This document shows positions 5,056 through 5,397 of a DNA stretch of 5,397 nt, piece after piece. The stretch is from Candidatus Aenigmatarchaeota archaeon (GTDB lineage Archaea; Aenigmatarchaeota; Aenigmatarchaeia; PWEA01; JACRMZ01), in NCBI GenBank assembly GCA_016219455.1, contig JACRMZ010000079.1, positions 1 to 5,397 on the forward strand. The letters are read 5' to 3'. Numbering within the stretch: position 1 is the first letter of the stretch; each line of letters begins with the position of its first letter. The position numbers and the translations under genes are program-made. The notes beneath the pieces were generated by a model that was not told the origin of the DNA, searched no databases, and saw only the letters and a program-made list of their open reading frames with translations.

Positions 5056-5397
5056 TCATTCGCTCTTTATGCCCATTTTTATCCACTCTTTTACAAGCGG
5101 GAGATACCTCTTGTCCGGGGAGAAAAGCACATAGTTTCCATAACTAGAAGTGGCAAACCCAATTCCCACATTTTTAATTTCCGTGTTTTTTGTCGGTGTT
5201 GGGTTTGTTATACCTTCATTCTGAACAAGGCAGTAATCGAGGCTTTTGCCCAAGACAAAGACCTTCTCGCCTTCTGCATAAACGGAAAGGCCAAGCTCCC
5301 CGGCCTTTTTGCAAAGCATGTTGTAGTTATCTATGTGGAGTTCCGGTATATCAAAGAATATTGGCGAGGCATGTGACCACACGGAAACAAAATCGTC
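5056..5397 (-). CDS. Uncharacterised tandem-array protein, copy A (5' end outside window)
   Basis: The frame is open to the right edge and shows 113 C-terminal residues. The GTG at 5382 is probably an internal valine, because the residues around it (SVWSHASPIFFDIP) line up with RVSPNFFEVP in copy C. LHIDNYNML is the central motif, followed by a helix ending LGLSV. After a strand-rich stretch with YCLVQNEG comes NYVLFSPDKRYLPLV, and the protein ends WIKMGIKSE. These blocks match copies C and D more closely than copy B. By comparison with B to D, an N-terminal segment of about 75-90 residues should lie beyond the window. It is the first visible gene of the array, so the promoter is upstream and not seen here. 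The function is unknown. Confidence 0.8.
   Translation of the reverse strand, partial: DDFVSVWSHASPIFFDIPELHIDNYNMLCKKAGELGLSVYAEGEKVFVLGKSLDYCLVQNEGITNPTPTKNTEIKNVGIGFATSSYGNYVLFSPDKRYLPLVKEWIKMGIKSE

Noticed and set aside
4753..5376. Plus-strand open frame of 207 codons
   Set aside because: It is antisense to copies A and B, whose minus-strand frames share motifs with C and D; it has no recognisable domain.
5380..5382. GTG at 5382 as the start of copy A
   Set aside because: It falls inside a block that aligns with copy C and the frame stays open to the window edge.

Overview
The window looks archaeal. Two minus-strand start regions carry TATA-like AT-rich boxes rather than bacterial -35/-10 elements. 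The isocitrate dehydrogenase box lies about 30 bases before its ATG, which fits a near-leaderless mRNA. The clearest ribosome binding sites (GGAGGTG, AAGGAG) match the archaeal/bacterial anti-Shine-Dalgarno. The short, tightly packed genes would suit a small-genome lineage such as a DPANN archaeon, but that placement is inference. TGA and TAG are both used as ordinary stops.

Left part, plus strand (1-1786): three nearly abutting genes. The first is the C-terminal part of a TraB/PrgY-type protein cut by the window edge. The second is a complete paralogue of it that starts 3 bases after the first gene stops. The third is a biotin-protein ligase lacking the DNA-binding domain, which starts 1 base after the second gene stops.

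Middle, minus strand (1792-3178): a 28-residue microprotein gene with a near-perfect Shine-Dalgarno converges on the ligase gene with 5 bases between the stops. Upstream of it is NADP-dependent isocitrate dehydrogenase, the one clear central-metabolism gene here.

Right part, minus strand (3235-5397): a run of four tandem paralogues, called here A to D in transcription order, separated by 6, 4 and 2 bases. I do not recognise the family. Its marks are a coiled-coil-like N-terminal region, a central I-[DE]-N-Y helix motif and a C-terminal D-x-x-Y...[LM]-G motif. Copy A is cut by the window edge. Copy C is interrupted by an in-frame TGA although both halves align to the paralogues in one frame. 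The array ends just before the isocitrate dehydrogenase promoter, so read-through into that gene is possible.

The array and the microprotein are the parts most likely to be undescribed. No RNA gene, CRISPR array, mobile element or attachment site was seen, and no stretch over 300 bases lacks a gene.
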